From assembly GCF_009762775.1 (NCBI RefSeq), contig NZ_CP046401.1, positions 1,302,001 to 1,366,000 of the forward strand: a DNA stretch of 64,000 nucleotides, written 5' to 3'. The stretch's first letter is position 1; each line of letters opens with the position of its first letter. This document shows positions 10,625 to 20,274 of the stretch, in pieces. The stretch is from Maribellus comscasis (GTDB lineage Bacteria > Bacteroidota > Bacteroidia > Bacteroidales > Prolixibacteraceae). Below the pieces are notes generated by a model. The model had not been told where the DNA came from. It did no database searches and worked only from the letters and a program-made list of their open reading frames with translations. Position numbers and translations under genes: made by a program.

Positions 10625-11206
10625 ATGAGAAAGCTACAGACATCTTTATCAGAAACGGGTAAAATTATCAAAGCAATTGCAAACGACGCAAGGCTGCAAG
10701 AAACGGTTCATAATGTTGTAAACGAAGTCGTTCGGTGCTTTAATACCGGCAAAAAAGTGATGCTATGCGGAAATGGAGGAAGCGCAGCGGATGCACAGCA
10801 TCTGGCTGCTGAATTATCAGGCCGGTTTTATATAGATCGCCACCCATTGCCGGCAGAAGCATTACATGTAAACCCCTCGTACATAACGGCCGTAGCCAAT
10901 GATTATTCCTTTGACAAAATTTACTCCCGTTATGTGGCCGGGGCTGGTAAAGAGGGCGATATTTTAATCGGTCTTACCACTTCAGGAAATTCTGAAAATA
11001 TTGTTCAGGCTTTTAATGCAGCCCGCGAAAATAAAATTATTACAATTGGGTTTACCGGAAAAAACGCGGGAAGAATAACACAATTATCTGACTTTTTAAT
11101 TCAGGTTCCGTCAACCATCATTCCCCGAATTCAGGAAATGCATCTTTTAATAGGGCACGTAATTTGTGAAGTTGTGGAAAAAGAGATGTTTGCGCATGAA
11201 GGGTAA
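10625..11206 (+). CDS. gmhA: Phosphoheptose isomerase (SIS domain)
   Basis: This 193-residue SIS-fold enzyme converts sedoheptulose 7-phosphate to D-glycero-D-manno-heptose 7-phosphate, the first step of heptose synthesis for lipopolysaccharide or other surface glycans. The phosphosugar-binding motif CGNGGSAADAQH (about residues 48-59) and the GLTTSGNSENI motif (about 119-129) are intact. HEAGR-type family variants exist, but the length and both motifs fit GmhA. The gene overlaps the following gmhB by 11 bases. No kinase/adenylyltransferase (hldE) or epimerase is in the window. Confidence 0.9.
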   Translation: MRKLQTSLSETGKIIKAIANDARLQETVHNVVNEVVRCFNTGKKVMLCGNGGSAADAQHLAAELSGRFYIDRHPLPAEALHVNPSYITAVANDYSFDKIYSRYVAGAGKEGDILIGLTTSGNSENIVQAFNAARENKIITIGFTGKNAGRITQLSDFLIQVPSTIIPRIQEMHLLIGHVICEVVEKEMFAHEG

Positions 11207-11669
11207 AAACAAAGCACTTTTTCTGGATAGAGACGGAACAATAAACATCGAAAAAAATTATGTTTATAAAATTGAAGATTTCGAATTTATACCCGGCATT
11301 TTTGATTTGATTTCTGACTACCAGAAAGAAGGTTTTTTGATTTTTATTGTTACAAATCAATCGGGAATAGCACGCGGGATGTACACAGAAATTGACTATG
11401 AGATCCTGACCCGTTGGATGATAAACCAATTTAAACAAAAAGGGATTTACATAACCAAAGTTTATCATTGTCCCCACCACCCGGAAATCACGGGTGAATG
11501 CAATTGCAGAAAACCAAATCCCGGAATGATTTTACAGGCAATTGAGACGTATAACATCAGTCCTGTTAATTCAGTGTTGATTGGCGATAAAAAAAGAGAT
11601 TTTTTAGCGGGCAAAAAAGCAGGAATAGGAAAGAATTTATATATTCAGGATGTTTTAGGGAATAACTAG
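11196..11669 (+). CDS. gmhB: D-glycero-D-manno-heptose 1,7-bisphosphate phosphatase
   Basis: This HAD-family phosphatase removes the C7 phosphate of heptose 1,7-bisphosphate. The nucleophile motif DRDGT is near the N-terminus, VTNQSG is motif II and the C-terminal GDKKRD supplies the acidic motif. A Cys-x-His...Cys-x-Cys zinc site (CPHH, then CNCRKPNPG) is typical of GmhB. I chose ATG 11196 (157 residues) because it puts DRDGT close to the N-terminus as in the family; longer in-frame starts run inside gmhA. The gene overlaps the gmhA stop by 11 bases, so translation is coupled. Confidence 0.9.
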   Translation: MKGKNKALFLDRDGTINIEKNYVYKIEDFEFIPGIFDLISDYQKEGFLIFIVTNQSGIARGMYTEIDYEILTRWMINQFKQKGIYITKVYHCPHHPEITGECNCRKPNPGMILQAIETYNISPVNSVLIGDKKRDFLAGKKAGIGKNLYIQDVLGNN

Positions 11670-11687
11670 TTTTTAATACGATTAAGA

Positions 11688-13919
11688 GTGCAGCATTTCA
11701 CAAAATCAGAAATAAGTTATATAGAAGATCGCTATCAGGATTTTCTGAAAGTAATCCAGGATAAGTTTGACGAGGAGCGTTTGCAGCGAATTGAAAAAGC
11801 TTTTCGGTTTGCCAATGCTGCGCACGATGGCATAAAACGAAAATCGGGTGAGCCATACATAATTCATCCTATTGCAGTTGCAAAAATAATAGCAAAAGAT
11901 ATTGGTTTGGGGGCGACTTCAATTTGTGCCGCACTTTTACACGACGTGGTTGAAGATACTGAATATAGCGTTGCCGACATTGAAAATATGTTTGGCGAAA
12001 AAGTAGCTAAAATCGTCGATGGTTTGACCAAACTTTCAGGCGATTTTGACTCCCGGCAGGCACTAACACTCAAAAAGATGCTGATGACGCTGTCTGACGA
12101 TGTAAGGGTAATTCTGATAAAAATTGCCGACCGCTTACACAACATGCAGACGCTCGACTCGATGATGCCTCACAAAAAAATTAAAATTGCAGGTGAAACA
12201 TTGTTTCTGTATGTCCCGCTTGCACATCGTTTAGGGCTTTATGCCATCAAAAATGAACTAGAGGAACTCAGTTTTAAATACAAACACCCAGAGGAGTACA
12301 ACCAGATTATTTATCTCCTTCACAACCAGGAAGAAAAACGAAATTACCTTGTCAACGAATTCATAAAGCCAATCAACGAGAAACTTAACATTGAAAATAT
12401 AGAGTGTTCGGTTTCCCATCGTTTAAAATCGACTTACTCCATTTGGCAAAAAATGAAAAAGAAAGGTGTGTCGTTTAACGAAATATACGATTTGCTCGCC
12501 ATTCGGATAGTTATAAAAGCCAAACCCAATATTTCAGAGAAAAGACAATGTTTTGACGTGCTCTCCATTGTAACAGACATATACAAACCCAAACCCGACC
12601 GGATTCGCGATTGGATTACCATGCCAAAAGTAAACGGGTATGAATCGTTGCATGTTACAGTTATGGGACCGCAGGGTAAGTGGGTCGAGGTTCAGATCAG
12701 GACAGAACGAATGGATGAAATTGCAGAACGTGGGTTTGCAGCTCATTACCGCTACAAAGATATAAGCACGTACGAAAATGAACTGGAGACCTGGATTGAG
12801 CGGATCCGCGACCACCTCCAAAATCCTGAATCAGACGCATTCGAATTTCTTGATGATTTCAAACTCAATTTATATTCTACGGAAATCAACATATTCACCC
12901 CAAAAGGTGATATGATAACTTTGCCGCAGGGATCAACCATTATTGATTTTGCATATGACATTCACACTGATTTGGGAAATAAATGTATCGGTGCAAAAAT
13001 AAACCTGAAACTAGTACCTGTAAGTCATGTGCTGCAGAATGGCGATCAGGTTGAAATATTGACATCGGAAAACCAAACACCAAAACTGGAGTGGCTAAAA
13101 TTTACTACTACAGCAAAAGCCCGTGCAAAAATAAAAGACGCTTTTAAACTTGAAAAGAAAGAACATATTGAGAGAGGGAAAGAGATTGTTGAAGAGGCGA
13201 TAAAAAACGCAAATGCTCCGCTCACATCCAATAATTTGAAAAAAATAATTGCACATTTTAACCTAAACAACAAGGAACAGTTGTATTCTGAAGTTGGAAT
13301 GGGTTTTTTGGAAATGGAAGGAGTAGATGAAATTCTGGGTAAAAAATCTGAAAACAAACTTGTAAAATACTGGAACATCACTTTTAGCCGAAAGAAAAAA
13401 GATGAACCGGAAAACGCAGAAAAAGACACACAAAAGACCGGCAAAAGTATCGACAGAAAAAAGCCCTTTATACTAAAAGAAGGTCAGGACAATGTAAAAT
13501 ACTCGCTGGCCAAATGTTGCAATCCAATTCCCGGAGAAAAGGTTATCGGATACATCAGTTCCGACGAACATATTATCATTCACAAAACCGGCTGTAAAGA
13601 AGTGGAAAAATTTCTTTCAAGCCAGGGCGAAAGAATAATTACTGCTGAGTGGACAAAATTTAAACGTCAGTCATATTTAACCCGTCTCCGGCTGGATGGT
13701 TTTGATAGAGTTGGGATAGTTAATGAAGTCACAAATGTAATTTCAAAGGAACACAATATAAACATGCGTTCTGTTAAATTCGACACAAATGAAGGAATTT
13801 TCGAAGGAGATCTCTTCCTCTATATTCATAATACCGACGATTTAAATAACCTTATTAGCCGCTTAACCAGGATAAAAGGAATTGACACAGTTTCTCGAGT
13901 GGAAAAACTTTACGATTAA
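11688..13919 (+). CDS. Bifunctional (p)ppGpp synthetase/hydrolase, Rel/SpoT type
   Basis: This 743-residue stringent-response enzyme makes pppGpp or ppGpp from GTP or GDP plus ATP and degrades it. The HD hydrolase domain has H85-D86 in LLHDVVEDT and the DRLHNMQTL motif (residues 148 on). The synthetase domain has RLKSTYSIW and NGYESLH. A TGS domain lies at about 400-465 and a C-terminal ACT domain at about 665-743. Both catalytic halves look intact, so it is probably the single long Rel enzyme of this organism. The best start is GTG at 11688, shortly after the gmhB stop. The gene order Rel, Fur-like regulator, purA recurs in Bacteroidota. Confidence 0.95.
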   Translation: MQHFTKSEISYIEDRYQDFLKVIQDKFDEERLQRIEKAFRFANAAHDGIKRKSGEPYIIHPIAVAKIIAKDIGLGATSICAALLHDVVEDTEYSVADIENMFGEKVAKIVDGLTKLSGDFDSRQALTLKKMLMTLSDDVRVILIKIADRLHNMQTLDSMMPHKKIKIAGETLFLYVPLAHRLGLYAIKNELEELSFKYKHPEEYNQIIYLLHNQEEKRNYLVNEFIKPINEKLNIENIECSVSHRLKSTYSIWQKMKKKGVSFNEIYDLLAIRIVIKAKPNISEKRQCFDVLSIVTDIYKPKPDRIRDWITMPKVNGYESLHVTVMGPQGKWVEVQIRTERMDEIAERGFAAHYRYKDISTYENELETWIERIRDHLQNPESDAFEFLDDFKLNLYSTEINIFTPKGDMITLPQGSTIIDFAYDIHTDLGNKCIGAKINLKLVPVSHVLQNGDQVEILTSENQTPKLEWLKFTTTAKARAKIKDAFKLEKKEHIERGKEIVEEAIKNANAPLTSNNLKKIIAHFNLNNKEQLYSEVGMGFLEMEGVDEILGKKSENKLVKYWNITFSRKKKDEPENAEKDTQKTGKSIDRKKPFILKEGQDNVKYSLAKCCNPIPGEKVIGYISSDEHIIIHKTGCKEVEKFLSSQGERIITAEWTKFKRQSYLTRLRLDGFDRVGIVNEVTNVISKEHNINMRSVKFDTNEGIFEGDLFLYIHNTDDLNNLISRLTRIKGIDTVSRVEKLYD

Positions 13920-13985
13920 TTAGAATCATTCTATAAAATCAAAAAAAATTTTTATTTTTGATGCCTATTTAAAATTGGTTTAATT

Positions 13986-14423
13986 ATGAATAGCCAGAAA
14001 ACCAGAGAGACTGTAAGAAATATGTTTACCGATTATCTTGAAAAAAACGGGCATCGGAAAACACCGGAAAGATTCGCAATTCTTGAAGAAATATATTCAA
14101 GAGAAGGGCATTTTGATATTGAGTCTCTGTATATTTCAATGAAAAATAAAAATTACAGGGTGAGTAGAGCTACTTTGTATAATACCATTGATTTGTTGCT
14201 GGATTGCAAATTGGTGGTTAAACACCAGTTTGGAAAAAATATTGCTCAATTTGAAAAGGCTTTTGCAACCATGCAACATGACCACCTGATCGATACAAGT
14301 AATGGGAAGGTGGTTGAATTTTATGATCCGCGAATAAGAGAAATAATTGAAGATGCATGTCTGAAAAATAATTTTAAACTGTCGCATCATACACTTTATA
14401 TTTACGGAGAGAATATAAAATAG
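13986..14423 (+). CDS. Fur-family transcriptional regulator lacking structural-zinc cysteines
   Basis: The protein has 145 residues. The N-terminal winged helix (residues about 1-85) has the typical [15 protein letters not shown] and [13 protein letters not shown] segments. The C-terminal dimerisation domain keeps QHDHLID and VVEFYDP and the final HHTLYIYG. Fur and PerR usually have CxxC pairs after the HDHL motif and at the C-terminus. Here they are missing (DTSNG replaces the CxxCG stretch). A metal site made of His and Asp/Glu could still form. The gene lies 66 bases after the Rel gene and upstream of purA. A TAnnTTTG-like box (13953-13960) precedes it without a clear -33 element. Confidence 0.88.
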   Translation: MNSQKTRETVRNMFTDYLEKNGHRKTPERFAILEEIYSREGHFDIESLYISMKNKNYRVSRATLYNTIDLLLDCKLVVKHQFGKNIAQFEKAFATMQHDHLIDTSNGKVVEFYDPRIREIIEDACLKNNFKLSHHTLYIYGENIK

Positions 14424-14527
14424 AAAAAACTGTTCCATTTTACCATTATATAAAATCCTGTTGGTAAGAAGTTTTTTTATTCATGTAAACAAAAAATATT
14501 TGTACTTTTAAGTGCTTAAATAGAAAG

Positions 14528-14570
14528 CCGTGAAAATTTTATCGGAGAGATTAAATTTTCACGGTTTTGT
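14528..14570 (+). promoter_or_regulatory. Terminator-like hairpin in the purA leader
   Basis: A perfect 12-bp stem (14528-14539 with 14553-14564), a 13-base loop and a T-rich tail (TTTTGTGTGT) end about 25 bases before the purA ATG. It could terminate transcripts coming from the Fur-like gene, or act as an attenuator for purA. No alternative antiterminator stem was found by eye. Confidence 0.5.
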
Positions 14571-14594
14571 GTGTAAAATAAAATCAAATCACTA

Positions 14595-15869
14595 ATGAAG
14601 GTAGATGTATTACTAGGCCTGCAATGGGGCGACGAGGGAAAAGGAAAAATTGTTGATGTATTGACACCTAAATACGATGTAATAACCCGGTTTCAGGGCG
14701 GACCTAATGCAGGACACACTTTGGAATTCAATAATATAAAACAGGTTTTGCACACAATACCGTCAGGGATTTTCAGAGAAAATAAAGTAAATATTATTGG
14801 GAACGGAGTTGTAATTGATCCTATTGTATTTAAAAAAGAAATTGAATCATTGAAAAAGATTGGATTCGACATTTCCAAAAACCTCTATATTTCAAAAAAA
14901 GCACATTTAATTTTACCCACTCACCGTATTCTCGATGCGGCTTCAGAAAAAAAGAAAGGGAAAACTAAAATTGGCTCAACATTAAAAGGAATTGGTCCTA
15001 CTTACAAAGACAAAATTGGCAGGGAAGGCCTGCGCGTTGGCGACCTTTTTATCAATTTTGAAGAAAAATACAGTTCCCGAATCGAAAACCACAAGGTTAT
15101 GCTAAAAGAGTTTTTCAAATACGATTTTGAAGATGAACTTTATGCATGTGAAAAAGACTGGTTTGAGGGTATTCAGATGCTTAAATCGTTTGAGATAGTT
15201 GATAGTGAACACATGATCAACGACCTTCTGCAGGAAAATAAATCGGTGCTTGCTGAGGGTGCTCAGGGAACACTTCTTGATATCGATTTTGGTTCTTATC
15301 CCTTTGTAACCAGTTCGAATACAATTTGCGCAGGAGCTTGCACGGGACTCGGAATTGCACCACAAAAAATAGGTGAGGTATTCGGTATCTTCAAAGCCTA
15401 CTGTACTCGTGTTGGAATGGGCCCCTTCCCCACCGAACTGTTTGATGAAACAGGAACAAAATTGCGGGACGCCGGTCATGAATACGGATCAACGACGGGA
15501 AGACCGCGTCGTTGCGGATGGCTCGATTTGGTTGCGTTAAAATATGCGGTAATGTTAAATGGGGCAACCGAGCTAATTATGATGAAAGCAGATGTACTGG
15601 ATGAATTTGAAACCATAAAGGTTTGCGTAGGTTACGAAATTGACGGTGAAGTTGTAGAACATTTCCCTTTTGAATTGACCGACGACGTAAAACCGATTTA
15701 TGTTGAACTTCCCGGCTGGCAAACCGATTTAACAAAAATCAAAAGCCAGAATGAATTTCCCGAAGAACTGAACAACTACATCTCTTTTATTGAAGAAGAA
15801 ATGGAAATTCCGGTTTCAATTGCATCGGTTGGACCAAATCGTGAACAAACGATTTTCCTCGGGAAATAA
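14595..15869 (+). CDS. purA: Adenylosuccinate synthetase
   Basis: PurA joins IMP and aspartate using GTP, the first committed step to AMP. The 424-residue protein starts with the GTP loop QWGDEGKGK (about residues 10-18) and QGGPNAGHT. It keeps the IMP-binding TTGRPRRCGW and the C-terminal SVGPNREQT. Length is normal. It is preceded by a terminator-like hairpin and followed by a strong terminator, so it can be regulated as its own unit. Confidence 0.98.
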   Translation: MKVDVLLGLQWGDEGKGKIVDVLTPKYDVITRFQGGPNAGHTLEFNNIKQVLHTIPSGIFRENKVNIIGNGVVIDPIVFKKEIESLKKIGFDISKNLYISKKAHLILPTHRILDAASEKKKGKTKIGSTLKGIGPTYKDKIGREGLRVGDLFINFEEKYSSRIENHKVMLKEFFKYDFEDELYACEKDWFEGIQMLKSFEIVDSEHMINDLLQENKSVLAEGAQGTLLDIDFGSYPFVTSSNTICAGACTGLGIAPQKIGEVFGIFKAYCTRVGMGPFPTELFDETGTKLRDAGHEYGSTTGRPRRCGWLDLVALKYAVMLNGATELIMMKADVLDEFETIKVCVGYEIDGEVVEHFPFELTDDVKPIYVELPGWQTDLTKIKSQNEFPEELNNYISFIEEEMEIPVSIASVGPNREQTIFLGK

Positions 15870-15898
15870 CAAAAACTAATCATTACCAAATAGATAGG

Positions 15899-15931
15899 AA
15901 TCCTTTATTTTATAAAATAAAGGATTTTTTT
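15899..15931 (+). terminator. purA terminator
   Basis: A 28-base perfect palindrome (15899-15926, arms of 14) followed by a run of T to about 15931. Confidence 0.85.
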
Positions 15932-16091
15932 GTTTTCTGGCTTTGGAAAAAACAGAAAAAAGGCCTGTTTAGCAGCTGCCCGATTTATGAAAGATTTACA
16001 TAAGCCACCAAAACTTCAGAAATTATTAGTATTACATTCTTTTATTCCCGTTGAAACTTAGTTATATTTAAGCATTCTAAAAAAGAAACTT

Positions 16092-17516
16092 ATGTACCCG
16101 ACAATAGGACAGTATGGATTGTATACTGACTTCTATGAATTAACAATGGCTCAGGGCTATTTTTTTTATGGAAAAAAGGAGCAGACTGCCAACTTCGATT
16201 ATTTTTTCCGTACCAATCCATTTAAAGGCGGGTTCACTGTTTTTGCCGGTCTGGAAGATTTTCTTGATTTTTTGTCCGGTTTCTCTTTTGAAAACTCAGA
16301 TATTGAATATTTGGAGCAACAAGGACTAAAAACTGAGTTCCTTAATTATTTGAAAGACTTCAGGTTCAGCGGGAATATTTTTAGCGTGAGTGAAGGCGAG
16401 ATTATTTTCCCAAATGAACCGGTTTTGCGCATCGAAGGAAATTTAATTGAATGCCAACTTATTGAAAGTTTACTTTTAAATATTTTGAATTTTGAGTCGC
16501 TGATTGCCACCAAGGCTTTTCGTATAAAACTGGTTTCAGACAAAAAAATATTTTCAGATTTTGGAATGCGGAGAGCCCAGGGTTTGGGAGCTATTCATGC
16601 CAGCCGTGCTTCATTTATTGGCGGGGCTTCATCCACTTCAAATGTGCTGGCCGCGAAACTTTTTGATATTCCTGTAAGCGGAACACAGGCGCATAGCTGG
16701 GTTCAGAGCTTTGATACCGAGTTGGAAGCTTTTCGTGCTTACGCTAAAATTCATCCTGAAAACACAATTTTACTGGTCGACACTTTTGACACCCTAAAAT
16801 CGGGAATTCCTAATGCGATTAAGGTCGCAAGGGAAATGGAAAAAGCCGGAAACCGTTTATCTGGTATCAGGCTCGACAGCGGAGATTTGGCATTCTTAAG
16901 TATTCGTGCAAGAAAAATGCTTGATGAAGCCGGTTTCAATTATGTAAAAATTATTGCTTCAAATCAATTAAACGAGTTGGTCGTAAAAAGTCTTTTGAGT
17001 GAACAAAATGCAGCTATCGACGCTTTTGGTATTGGCACCGAACTTGCGACAGGAAAACCCGATGCAGCCTTAGATGGAGTTTATAAATTGGCAAAAATTG
17101 GAGACAAACCAAAAATGAAAATCTCTGAAAATATAGAAAAAGTGACTTTGCCGGGCAAAAAACAGGTTTACCGTTTTTCCGACAGCGAAGGAAATTTTTA
17201 CAGAGACGCCGTTTTACTTGAAGAAGAAAACATCGAAGATGTGAAAATACTCTACCATCCGGTTTATCCTGAGAAATTCACCTCTGTTCAGGATTGCTCA
17301 TTTGAGCCGTTGCTACACAAGGTTGTTGAAAATGGAAGTAGCCTACTTAAGAAAAAATCTCTTGTTGAAATTCATAACTATCTTTTGGAAAGAGCAAAAC
17401 TCCTTCCCAATGAACATAAACGTTTTATCAGCCCTCATTTGTACAAAGTAGGAATTTCAAAAAAGCTGATGGAAACCAGAAATAATTTGGCGACACAATT
17501 AAAAACAAATAAATGA
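16092..17516 (+). CDS. pncB: Nicotinate phosphoribosyltransferase
   Basis: This 474-residue enzyme makes nicotinate mononucleotide from nicotinate and PRPP in NAD salvage. The N-terminal YTDFYELTMAQGYF, the central GGASSTSNVLAA and SGTQAHSW segments, and the GIRLDSGDLA phosphate-binding loop are the family signatures. Length fits the long bacterial form. The next gene starts 10 bases after its stop, so the two are probably co-transcribed although they share no obvious pathway. Confidence 0.96.
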   Translation: MYPTIGQYGLYTDFYELTMAQGYFFYGKKEQTANFDYFFRTNPFKGGFTVFAGLEDFLDFLSGFSFENSDIEYLEQQGLKTEFLNYLKDFRFSGNIFSVSEGEIIFPNEPVLRIEGNLIECQLIESLLLNILNFESLIATKAFRIKLVSDKKIFSDFGMRRAQGLGAIHASRASFIGGASSTSNVLAAKLFDIPVSGTQAHSWVQSFDTELEAFRAYAKIHPENTILLVDTFDTLKSGIPNAIKVAREMEKAGNRLSGIRLDSGDLAFLSIRARKMLDEAGFNYVKIIASNQLNELVVKSLLSEQNAAIDAFGIGTELATGKPDAALDGVYKLAKIGDKPKMKISENIEKVTLPGKKQVYRFSDSEGNFYRDAVLLEEENIEDVKILYHPVYPEKFTSVQDCSFEPLLHKVVENGSSLLKKKSLVEIHNYLLERAKLLPNEHKRFISPHLYKVGISKKLMETRNNLATQLKTNK

Positions 17517-17526
17517 ATTAGCTGCT

Positions 17527-18624
17527 ATGACCGAGATTATTCGACCAACATTTGTTGTAGATAAAGAGATTTGTTTGCGTAACATTGAAAGGATGGCTAA
17601 AAAAGCGAGCGAAAACAAAATGCGCTTTCGGCCTCATTTTAAAACACACCAGTCTGCAAAAATAGGTGAATGGTTTAAGCTTTTTGATGTTGACGCGATA
17701 ACGGTTTCGTCGGTAAATATGGCGGAATATTTTGCAACAAACGGCTGGAAGGATATTACAATTGCATTCCCGGTTAATGTACTTGAAATAACAAATATTA
17801 ACCGGCTGGCAGCTAACATAAAATTAAACATCCTGGTTGAAAATCTGGATTCAGCTCAAATTCTTATAAAAAAAATAAGGTATCCGATAGGGATTTATAT
17901 CAAAATAGATACCGGTTATAACCGAACAGGAATAGCACCCTCAAAAACCGGTATCATCGAAAATATAATCAGCTGTTTTTCTCAAAATAAAAAAATCACT
18001 TTGAAAGGCTTTTTAACACATACAGGACACACATACCAGGCACGCTCGACCAACGAGATTTTTAGCCGCCATTTTGATGCTTTGTTAAAAATGAAGTCAC
18101 TCAAACAGAGATTTAAGATTGATTTTCCGAAAATTGAAATTAGTATGGGGGATACACCTTCAAACACACTGTGTACCAATTTCAGCGATGTTGATGAAAT
18201 CAGACCCGGGAATTTCATTTTTTATGATTTGATGATGGAAAACCTTGGAGTGTGCGATTACAAGGACATCGCTGTAAGGATGGTTTGTCCTGTTGTAGCC
18301 AAACAGCTTTCACGTAACGAAATTGTTATCTATGGAGGGGCAGTTCATTTATCGCAGGATTCGATCGCAAACATCGACGGAAAAAGAATGTTTGGAAGAA
18401 TTGTTATTCAAAAAGATGGAGAGAAAAAGTTACTTCCGCCTTTGAATTATGTTGCAAGACTCTCCCAAGAACACGGAATTTTAAAAGTTACTCAAGCACA
18501 ATTTAAAAATTTCCAGGTCGGCGATCTGGTTGAGATTATTCCTGTCCACTCCTGTCTTACGGCCAATCTGGCAAAAAAATATCTTACAACCGATGGAGAA
18601 GAAATTCTTACGGTAAACTCATAG
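17527..18624 (+). CDS. D-threonine aldolase / D-serine dehydratase-like PLP enzyme
   Basis: This 365-residue protein of the alanine-racemase fold-III group has the PLP lysine in RPHFKTHQSAK (about residue 38). The GDTPSN segment binds the phosphate. A C-terminal PVHSCLTANL carries the His-x-Cys metal pair typical of D-threonine aldolase and eukaryotic-type D-serine dehydratase. Such enzymes cleave D-threonine or D-serine type substrates using PLP and a divalent metal. The exact substrate cannot be assigned. It follows pncB closely, and the convergent neighbour is a D-2-hydroxyacid dehydrogenase. Confidence 0.85.
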   Translation: MTEIIRPTFVVDKEICLRNIERMAKKASENKMRFRPHFKTHQSAKIGEWFKLFDVDAITVSSVNMAEYFATNGWKDITIAFPVNVLEITNINRLAANIKLNILVENLDSAQILIKKIRYPIGIYIKIDTGYNRTGIAPSKTGIIENIISCFSQNKKITLKGFLTHTGHTYQARSTNEIFSRHFDALLKMKSLKQRFKIDFPKIEISMGDTPSNTLCTNFSDVDEIRPGNFIFYDLMMENLGVCDYKDIAVRMVCPVVAKQLSRNEIVIYGGAVHLSQDSIANIDGKRMFGRIVIQKDGEKKLLPPLNYVARLSQEHGILKVTQAQFKNFQVGDLVEIIPVHSCLTANLAKKYLTTDGEEILTVNS

Positions 18625-18797
18625 AAATTGAAAACAGCCCCTGGATATTGGACAATATGCAGAACATAAGTTTTTAACCTGCAATAATAAAAACGTTAAA
18701 AAAGTTACTCCAAAAACAGTCTACATTTATTCTTTCTCGACTCTGATTTAAAAATCCCAATCAACGGCAAACGACAATATTTCCCTCCCGGACTTTT

Positions 18798-19811
18798 CTA
18801 TACAATTTCATACCTACTGGCTCCGGTTTCGACAAAAGAAATAATACTTTGCAGTGTACAATTCACCATACTGCTTACTGCGGCATCGGTATAAAATGCA
18901 ATATGCTGTGTCATAATCACATTGGGAAACTGTCGCATGTAAGCCATATCGCGATTACTGATAATGTCATTCCTACGGTCGAGGTGGTATATCCCGGTTT
19001 CATTTTCAAAAACATCCAAGGCCAGTGCACCAATTTTCTGCTTTTCAATTCGCTTAACAACATCTGGAATATTCATTAACTCACCACGGGCGCAATTCAC
19101 TAAAATAACGCCATCTTTCATTTTTTCAATCGCATCCGCATTTACCATCCGGCGGGTTCCTTCATTTAACGGAATATGAAAACTTATTATGTCCGACTGT
19201 TTGTATAACTCATCCAAAGACACATAGCTTGCCAGTTTTTCAATATGCTCTTTTTTTGAATTGCTGTATGCCAAAATTTTACATCCAAATCCGGAGAGAT
19301 TTTTAATTACCTGTTCACCAATACTTCCTGTCCCGATTATACCAACAGTGAGATTTCTTAGTTCCTTACCACGCAAACCTGGTAAAGAATAGTCGTTTAT
19401 ATTTGCACGATACATTGCCTGCTTATATTTGCGCAAGGACATTAGAATCAGCATTACAGTATAATCGGCGACTCCGTTTGGCGCATAACGGGCGGTACTA
19501 ATTTTAATCCCTAAGCTTTTGGCAGCCGACACATCAATATGATTGTATCCAATGGTACGGGTAGCAATACTTCTAACTCCCATTTTGTGTAGTTTTTGTA
19601 ACAGGCCTTCATCAATCAAACTATGCCCCAAAACTGTTACGGCGATGCTTCCTTCTGCTAAATCCAGTAAACTCTCACTCAGCACTCCGGAAGTATACTG
19701 CACACGAATATTGAGTGCTTTTGCATGTTCTTCAAAAAATACTCTTTCGTCATCTCTAAGCTCATAAGCTGTGATCTGAATTTTAGTTCTTCCCATTGTC
19801 TCAATTTTCAT
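18798..19811 (-). CDS. D-2-hydroxyacid dehydrogenase, D-lactate dehydrogenase/VanH-like
   Basis: This 337-residue NAD-dependent enzyme reduces pyruvate or a related 2-ketoacid to the D-hydroxyacid. The N-terminal part has RTIGYNHIDVSAAK, then APNGVADYTVMLIL. The Rossmann motif GIIGTGSIGEQV is at about residue 155. The catalytic triad is visible: Arg in NCARGE, Glu in DVFENE and His in TQHIAFYTD. The overall pattern resembles VanH and LdhA. No D-Ala-D-Lac ligase or vanX-like gene is nearby, so there is no resistance cluster here. The start could also be the Met five residues further in (19796). Confidence 0.88.
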   Translation of the reverse strand: MKIETMGRTKIQITAYELRDDERVFFEEHAKALNIRVQYTSGVLSESLLDLAEGSIAVTVLGHSLIDEGLLQKLHKMGVRSIATRTIGYNHIDVSAAKSLGIKISTARYAPNGVADYTVMLILMSLRKYKQAMYRANINDYSLPGLRGKELRNLTVGIIGTGSIGEQVIKNLSGFGCKILAYSNSKKEHIEKLASYVSLDELYKQSDIISFHIPLNEGTRRMVNADAIEKMKDGVILVNCARGELMNIPDVVKRIEKQKIGALALDVFENETGIYHLDRRNDIISNRDMAYMRQFPNVIMTQHIAFYTDAAVSSMVNCTLQSIISFVETGASRYEIV

Positions 19812-20274
19812 TAACCAATTACTTTAAACTTGCAGGCAAAAATAAAACCAGCCATTGGCTATCGCATTAAAACAAGTGCGGGATTAATAATTTGTTTAAA
19901 TAGTCTTCTCACTTTTGGGCTGTAGCAACTGCAGAATTTTTTATATTGTCAATTTTCATCCTTTTCTTCCAACAGGAATCAAAGATTGGTAATAATCTCA
20001 GCCAGCAATTATCGTCAAGCCAGATGATCATTTTTTACAAACACTTATACAAATTCCCACCCGAAATATATTTTTTATGGAAAAAATGTTGTCAATATTA
20101 TCTTTAAGCCCAATCACTAATAAATATCATTCTTACAAAAAAACCTCTGTATATTTTTAAAGAGCAAAAAAAATAACAAATAAACTAACAAAAAAACAAA
20201 TACATATTCATAATATTAACAATTAGAAAATCATACATTTCCAGAAAAACAGATTAAATACAAAATTTGAAAAG
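19812..20274. other. Intergenic region, nothing recognised
   Basis: 463 AT-rich bases between the divergent dehydrogenase and S9 peptidase genes. I see only a 27-codon open frame at about 20077 with no support, no clear promoter box and no repeat. Confidence 0.5.

Noticed and set aside
13931..13960. AT-only palindrome between the Rel gene and the Fur-like gene as a terminator
   Set aside because: The stem is only A-T pairs and overlaps a -7-like box; too weak to call.
18798..19811. Vancomycin-resistance gene vanH
   Set aside because: The enzyme family is the same, but no vanA/vanX-like genes are adjacent and D-lactate dehydrogenase is the simpler reading.
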